Assembly: GCA_910577185.1 (NCBI GenBank)
Contig: CAJTLR010000002.1
Coordinates: 1 to 64,000 of the forward strand
Reading direction: 5' to 3'
DNA length: 64,000 bases
From: an uncultured Acetatifactor sp.
GTDB lineage: Bacteria; Bacillota; Clostridia; Lachnospirales; Lachnospiraceae
In this document: one piece after another, positions 59,374-64,000 of the stretch
How positions within the stretch are numbered: the stretch's first letter is position 1
Layout: each line of letters starts with the position of its first letter
Made by a program: the position numbers and the translations under genes
Notes under the pieces: generated by a model
Told to the model about the DNA's origin: nothing
Databases searched by the model: none
The model's input: only the letters and a program-made list of their open reading frames with translations

Positions 59374-61665
59374 TTATTCATTCAGCAGCATCTGCGCCCG
59401 GTTCTGTATCAGCTCCGCTGCCTCCCCGGCACTCTTTTGTCCCTCAAAAAACGAAGCCGCTTCCTCCTCTATAATCTGCAGCAGTCTGTGGTTTTCATAA
59501 AAATATAAATGCTCCGATATCTCCCGCAGAAAATCTGTCTCCTCCCCGGTGACAGGAGGCAGATTTTCCAAATCTATCATCACGCTGCTATAATGAGGGA
59601 ACCAGTTTACCAAATGGTACTCTTCCGTATCATACTGTGTCTGCTGCTCAAACTTATCCTTTGTCAGCACAAACCGTTCATTTACATTGTCTGCCCGGGA
59701 AGTGTAATCCATGCAGAATTCTATGAAATCCCAGGCTTCGCTCTTGTGCTCCGAAGCACTGTTGATGCCCAGCCAGTCAAACAGTTCCGCCGGATACCGC
59801 AGTTCCCCGCTGCTGGTGGGAAATCCCGTGATTCTCGCCACGTCCGAAAAAGAATCCCGTATGCTTAAGTAATCTGCCATGGATTCCAGCTCACCCAAAA
59901 CCACATTCGTCTTTCCCGCATGCATAAAATCTGCCCGGTCCGTCAGTTGTCCCGGCTTCTGTCTTTCGCCCAGCGATGCAAGCCCCTCCAGAAGACCGAT
60001 AAATTCTTCACTGTCAAACGAACAGCTCTTATTTGCCTCGTCCACAAAGCGGTCCATCTCGGCCCCGGACAAAATCTGGTTCAGCAGTACATTGGGCCAG
60101 ATCATATAGTCCACATAATTTCCTTCGTTCCCGTTGATATATGCAATCAGCTCCTCCGGCGTCATCACCCCCTCCGGGGCGTCTGCGGATACGATCATCA
60201 CATGCACCGAAAAAGTCAGCGGAATGCGCGGAATCCCGCCATCCTTTGTGATCAGTTCCAGAATCCCGGGAATAATATCCTGCTTCCTCTCTTCCAGATA
60301 AGGCGCCAGATCCTCCACCGCCCCCTTCTGGAACAGATTATCCATGTCAAAATAGGAAATCCGGTCCAGAAAAATATCCGGCCCCTTCCCCTGAACCAGT
60401 TCCAGCTGAAATTCGTTGGCAATGTCCCCATATGATTTTATGGTCACATGACAGTCCGGATGTGTTCTGTTATAGGATATCACCACCTGGTCCATGTGTG
60501 AAAACAAAGTGGTCCTGTAGCCCATAGAACCTGCCACGCCCAGCACCAGTTCTGTTTTCTCCGGAATCTCCGCCACCGGTACCGCCTTCATGGTAACCCA
60601 GTAATTGTGTTTCTCCATGGTGTCTTCCAGAAATACAAGAAAACTGCCATCCTCCTGCCGGAGAATCTCCCTCACATACTCTGCCTTCAGTTCCGCATCC
60701 TTCCATGCCAGAACTGTCTCCAGGGAACCATCCTCCAGACTTATCTGCCACAGTCTGTTCTGATCTATCAGATAAACCCCGTCCTCCCTGTCGCTGAAGA
60801 CAAAGAACGGCTGGTTCTGCCCAAAAATCTGCATCACCTTCACCGGTGCTTCTTCCAGCCTGGCCGGAAGCGGCTTCGCCGTCCTGCGTCCCTCCTCTCC
60901 CAGCTCCCGGAAGGCTTCCAGGTCATAGAACTGCATCTCCATGCGGCTCTCTTCTTTCTTGATGATATAAGCGTAAACGCCCCTGGCGCCGGCGTTGACC
61001 AGCCCGCAGCCTTCCGGCATATTTTCGGTGGGTCTCAACAGTGAAAAACTATCCTGATATTCCCCGTTCTCATTCCAGAACACTACGGTGCCCTGCAATG
61101 TCATAGCGTAAATCCTGCCCTCATCCGCCACTTCCAGGTCGTAGACATGCTGCACCCCCGCGGCTGCCAGCTCCTCCGACACGTCCACGGAGTAAACCTC
61201 CTGCTGCCCGGCCAGCTTCTTTAAAGTATATCGCTGGGCATCCCTGTAGTCAGTCTGGTCGCTGAGCAAAAGATACATTTCCTCTTCCTTTCCCATCGCA
61301 AAGCCTTCCAGCCAGTCCCCGTTCCCGGCAATATCCAGCAGAAGCTGCGGCTCCTCCCCCTTCTCCTGTCTGTAAATTGACCGCCCTTCCATAATGTCAA
61401 AATAGTACAACGCGCTGCCCCGCAGCTGCAGGTTCCGCATCTCCAGCTCTTCCCCGGCGCTCTCATAATTCACAGCCATGGCATACCCTTCCGGCAATGT
61501 ACCTGCGTCCCCCGGTTCGGAGGCAGCCCCCGCCGCCGTCTCTTCCTTTTCCTCTGCCGGCCGGCTGCCGGAGGCCTCCTCCTTCCCGCAGCCGCACAAC
61601 AATACGGCACAAAGTCCAATACATAACAGTATTGCGCTTATTATTTTTTTCCCGGTTATTTTCAT
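59374..61665 (-). CDS. Large solute-binding lipoprotein with N-terminal propeller-like domain
   Basis: 763 residues. Lipoprotein signal with lipobox-like AVLLCGC near residue 22, then a Glu/Ala-rich linker. Residues about 60-390 consist of repeating beta segments (ALYYFDIMEGRSIYR, YLLLSDQTDYRDAQRYTLKK, GRIYAMTLQGTVVFWNENGE, PFFVFSDREDGVYLIDQN) that look like a beta-propeller. Residues about 400-763 are a type-1 sugar-binding domain (TELVLGVAGSMGYRTTLFSH, GKGPDIFLDRISYFDMDN). AAGGAGG precedes the chosen ATG. No permease is adjacent. It may bind a polysaccharide with one domain and its fragment with the other; inference only. Confidence 0.8.
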   Translation of the reverse strand: MKITGKKIISAILLCIGLCAVLLCGCGKEEASGSRPAEEKEETAAGAASEPGDAGTLPEGYAMAVNYESAGEELEMRNLQLRGSALYYFDIMEGRSIYRQEKGEEPQLLLDIAGNGDWLEGFAMGKEEEMYLLLSDQTDYRDAQRYTLKKLAGQQEVYSVDVSEELAAAGVQHVYDLEVADEGRIYAMTLQGTVVFWNENGEYQDSFSLLRPTENMPEGCGLVNAGARGVYAYIIKKEESRMEMQFYDLEAFRELGEEGRRTAKPLPARLEEAPVKVMQIFGQNQPFFVFSDREDGVYLIDQNRLWQISLEDGSLETVLAWKDAELKAEYVREILRQEDGSFLVFLEDTMEKHNYWVTMKAVPVAEIPEKTELVLGVAGSMGYRTTLFSHMDQVVISYNRTHPDCHVTIKSYGDIANEFQLELVQGKGPDIFLDRISYFDMDNLFQKGAVEDLAPYLEERKQDIIPGILELITKDGGIPRIPLTFSVHVMIVSADAPEGVMTPEELIAYINGNEGNYVDYMIWPNVLLNQILSGAEMDRFVDEANKSCSFDSEEFIGLLEGLASLGERQKPGQLTDRADFMHAGKTNVVLGELESMADYLSIRDSFSDVARITGFPTSSGELRYPAELFDWLGINSASEHKSEAWDFIEFCMDYTSRADNVNERFVLTKDKFEQQTQYDTEEYHLVNWFPHYSSVMIDLENLPPVTGEETDFLREISEHLYFYENHRLLQIIEEEAASFFEGQKSAGEAAELIQNRAQMLLNE

Positions 61666-61928
61666 ACTGCCGTGCCTCCTTCCTGGAGTGTGTTTTTTCT
61701 TTCTTTTGGGAATGTGTCCCAGGGGGTTCTGGGATGGGTGGGGCTGCGGGGCCGCTCGACTCTGCCCTTTGCGAACAGTATACCATCCTTCCACCCCTCT
61801 CACAACAGAATCTTTTCTTACATACCGGCATATTTCTTCCCCCAGCACTTTCCTCCTTACCCGCAAAAACCGCATACGGGCCGCTGCCCGGGCATATACT
61901 GTAGCAATATTGACCTTCAGGTGATCCT

Positions 61929-63752
61929 TTGAAAAAACATTCCCCTATTTCCTTCCGGCAGTTGTTCTTCGGCGTCCTTTTCCTGGTCATGTTCTCCGGC
62001 ATGGTACTCTTTCTTTTCTCCTACAAACGGGACGAAAAGCGCTTTACCAATATCACAAACCAGATGTTTACTGGCGAAATGGAATCCAACACCCTGAACA
62101 TGCATTATACCCTTGCATGTCCTGAGGATTTCGGAATTTGCGACTATGAGCCCGTCCTGGCATGCTACCATCCGGATCTGGCCCTGCAGGGCAGGGCCGA
62201 GACAGAAAACATACTGGCGGCGCTGAAATCCCTGAATCCCCAAAAACTTTCCCGGACAGACGCCTGGCTCTGGACACTGATGACCCGCTCCCTGGAAAAT
62301 TCCCTGGCCCTGAGCGAATTTCCCTACTACGGAGAACCGCTCTCCCCCTCCTCCGGAACCCAGTCCAATCTTCCCATTCTGCTGGCCGAATACCCCTTCC
62401 GCACCAAAAGAGACGTGGAAGACTATCTGGCGCTGCTGGACCAGACAGACAGCTATCTGTCCTCCCTGTTACTCTATGAACAGGAAAAAGCGGCGGCAGG
62501 TCTCGTGATGCCCGCTGTCTGGCTCCGGGAAGTACGGGAGCAATGTGACACCATTGTCACAAAAGAGGAACTGGAATCCGGAACCCATTTCCTGCAGACC
62601 ACTTTCCGGGAACGGCTTGAAGACCTGCTACGTGAAAACATCATTACAAATCAGGAAGCCGCCCTGTATCAGTCCCAGAATGACAGACTGCTCAAAACCG
62701 TGCTGCTGCCTGCCTATGCCGCACTGGGGGACGGACTTGTGCTGCTGGAAGACGAATCTGTCCTTCCGTCAGGACTGGCATCGCTCCCCCAGGGCAAGGC
62801 CTACTATGAACAGCTTCTGATTTCCCAGACCGGTTCCTACCGTCCGGTGACGGAAATTCAGGAAATGCTGGCGGCACAATTTTCCATGGAATATGACAGA
62901 ATCAGACAGCTTGCACAGAATTACCCGGAAATCGCCCGGATTATCGCCAATGATGTTTCGGATGATTTTCCTTACAAAAATGCGGCACAGATTCTGCCGG
63001 ACCTGCAGGACAGAATGAAAGAAGATTTTCCTTCCCTGCCCGGTGAGAACACCCTGGCCACTGTCAAAACGGTTTCTCCCAGCCTGGAGGAATTCTGTGC
63101 CCCGGCCTTTTACCTGACAGCCCCCCTGGACGATACCGATACCAACAGCATTTACATAAACCGGAAAAAAACGCCCGGCGGGCTGGAACTATATACCACC
63201 CTGGCACATGAAGGATTTCCGGGACATCTCTACCAGACCGTGTATTACAACCGCTCTGCCCAGGAACGGGGAGAACGCCCTGCCAGGGAGCTGCTCTGGT
63301 ACGGCGGTTACCAGGAAGGCTGGGCCCTGTACTCGGAATTTTATTCCTATGACTATGCCTCCCTGCTTCTTATGGAAGACGGCCAGAAAGATGCTGCCCT
63401 GATGGCACAGCTTGAACGGACCAACCGCAGCCTGCAGCTATGCCTGTACTCCATGCTGGACATCATGATCCATTACGAGAACGCCTCCTGCAGCCAGGTT
63501 GCGGAAATCCTGGAAAAGTTCGGCATCAACGACGTAAACTCTGCCGAACACATTTATGATTATATTGCGCAGTCACCCTGCAATTATCTGAAATATTATC
63601 TGGGATATCTGGAAATTCTGGAACTGCAGGAAGAGGCCGCGGCCCTCTGGGGAGACCAGTATTCCGATTACCGCTTCCACTGCTTCCTGCTGGACAGCGG
63701 CCCCGCAGATTTTCTCTCCCTGCACGAAAAGATGACAGCAAAAAAAGAATGA
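61929..63752 (+). CDS. DUF885 family metallopeptidase-like lipoprotein or membrane protein
   Basis: 607 residues, mainly helical, of the DUF885 family related to M3/M32-like zinc peptidases. The active-site-like motif LAHEGFPGHLYQTVYYN (HExxxxH) lies near residue 420 and a second Glu in GGYQEGWALYSEFY near 460. An N-terminal membrane helix (QLFFGVLFLVMFSGMVLFLF) anchors it to the membrane with the domain outside. The start is TTG with AGGTGATCC just upstream; no ATG lies near. Divergent from the large lipoprotein gene. Probably a peptide- or acylpeptide-cleaving enzyme. Confidence 0.82.
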   Translation: MKKHSPISFRQLFFGVLFLVMFSGMVLFLFSYKRDEKRFTNITNQMFTGEMESNTLNMHYTLACPEDFGICDYEPVLACYHPDLALQGRAETENILAALKSLNPQKLSRTDAWLWTLMTRSLENSLALSEFPYYGEPLSPSSGTQSNLPILLAEYPFRTKRDVEDYLALLDQTDSYLSSLLLYEQEKAAAGLVMPAVWLREVREQCDTIVTKEELESGTHFLQTTFRERLEDLLRENIITNQEAALYQSQNDRLLKTVLLPAYAALGDGLVLLEDESVLPSGLASLPQGKAYYEQLLISQTGSYRPVTEIQEMLAAQFSMEYDRIRQLAQNYPEIARIIANDVSDDFPYKNAAQILPDLQDRMKEDFPSLPGENTLATVKTVSPSLEEFCAPAFYLTAPLDDTDTNSIYINRKKTPGGLELYTTLAHEGFPGHLYQTVYYNRSAQERGERPARELLWYGGYQEGWALYSEFYSYDYASLLLMEDGQKDAALMAQLERTNRSLQLCLYSMLDIMIHYENASCSQVAEILEKFGINDVNSAEHIYDYIAQSPCNYLKYYLGYLEILELQEEAAALWGDQYSDYRFHCFLLDSGPADFLSLHEKMTAKKE

Positions 63753-63767
63753 ATTATCAAACACACG

Positions 63768-64000
63768 CTAAGCTTCGGAGTCCTCCACCAGGTCCTCCAG
63801 ATACCCTCTGTCCCACAGAAGGATCTTCAGTTTCCTGGCCGCCTCCACCGCCGGCTGGGTGAAATACTGGTTGGTCAGCACCACCCCTACCATCCTGTCG
63901 TAATAATCCCGGCCGGCATATGCTTCCTGAACCGCCTTCACGCCCACCGGAGCCGTATAACACTTACATTGTATGGCATAGGTGATCCCATCCTTTTCCG
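63768..64000 (-). CDS. Mrr-type restriction endonuclease-like protein, partial (C-terminal end only)
   Basis: About 77 C-terminal codons run to the window edge; the N-terminus lies beyond it. The readable part has the Mrr_cat core: AIQCKCYTAPVGVKAVQEAY (catalytic QxK, here QCK), a GRDYYDRMVGVVLTNQYFT segment, and ILLWDRGYLEDLV at the end. Mrr nucleases cut methylated or foreign DNA, though many homologues are stand-alone membrane-linked proteins. The stop is TAG at 63768-63770, 15 bases past the convergent DUF885 gene. Confidence 0.8.
   Translation of the reverse strand, partial: EKDGITYAIQCKCYTAPVGVKAVQEAYAGRDYYDRMVGVVLTNQYFTQPAVEAARKLKILLWDRGYLEDLVEDSEA

Overview
The window reads as chromosomal DNA of an anaerobic gut or rumen Clostridia species, most likely Lachnospiraceae. 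I infer this from AGGAGG-type ribosome binding sites, moderately high GC for a Firmicute, YesM/YesN-type two-component regulators beside Lpl-type sugar transporters, sortase B, UgpC/MsmX-type sugar ATPase, split transketolase and several Clostridia-restricted unknown families. There is no rRNA or tRNA gene that I can see; the one classical RNA gene is the SRP RNA at about 36.55 kb.

Layout. 0-9 kb: a sugar ABC transporter (two permeases and a lipoprotein) divergent from a YesM/YesN-like sensor/regulator pair and a second sugar-binding lipoprotein. 8.6-17 kb: a minus-strand glycan and acid-sugar operon (GH29 fucosidase, SASA esterase, BKACE/DUF849, DUF1537 kinase, GH127 arabinofuranosidase, Asp/Glu racemase-like protein), interrupted by a 59-bp tandem repeat. 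17.3-20.6 kb: a two-gene unit in which a double-GHKL-ATPase protein is translationally coupled to a receiver protein ending in a HEPN-like RNase motif. 20.8-31 kb: small genes, aroA, GH42 beta-galactosidase, bacteriohemerythrin, lspA, carbamate kinase, a membrane-bound XRE regulator, sortase B and a lone tyrosine recombinase. 31-40 kb: 2-hydroxyacid dehydrogenase, tadA, SPFH/Arc pair, acyltransferase, flavin reductase, SRP RNA, a PflX-like radical SAM protein, a repeat-rich unknown and a CdaR-type regulator. 41-51 kb: MsmX-type ATPase, YesL, GNAT, lipase, metG, rpe, a repeat-rich membrane amidase and an epimerase. 51-54 kb: alcohol and aldehyde dehydrogenases. 54-59 kb: an L-arabinose/L-ribulose operon (FGGY kinase, araD, split transketolase, rhamnose mutarotase). 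59-64 kb: a large lipoprotein, a DUF885 peptidase-like protein and the C-terminal end of an Mrr-type nuclease.

Metabolically the window describes a plant or host glycan feeder. GH127, GH29, GH42 and SASA enzymes trim oligosaccharides; the Lpl-type permeases lack an ATPase gene and could use the MsmX-like ATPase; the araBD-type kinase and epimerase, split transketolase and Rpe send pentoses into the pentose phosphate pathway.

The most unusual content is non-coding or two-component. (1) Two near-identical leader elements (about 31.0 and 51.25 kb, opposite strands) precede unrelated NAD-dependent enzymes; both predict the same pseudoknot, with a compensatory base pair and a TTG-initiated peptide frame. 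(2) Two copies of another structured repeat (28.65 and 57.5 kb) keep two hairpins while their sequences differ. (3) The kinase/receiver-HEPN pair may be an undescribed phospho-controlled RNase system. (4) A promoter-bearing repeat occurs in tandem at 36.1-36.4 kb and singly before aroA. All functional readings are from sequence inspection only.
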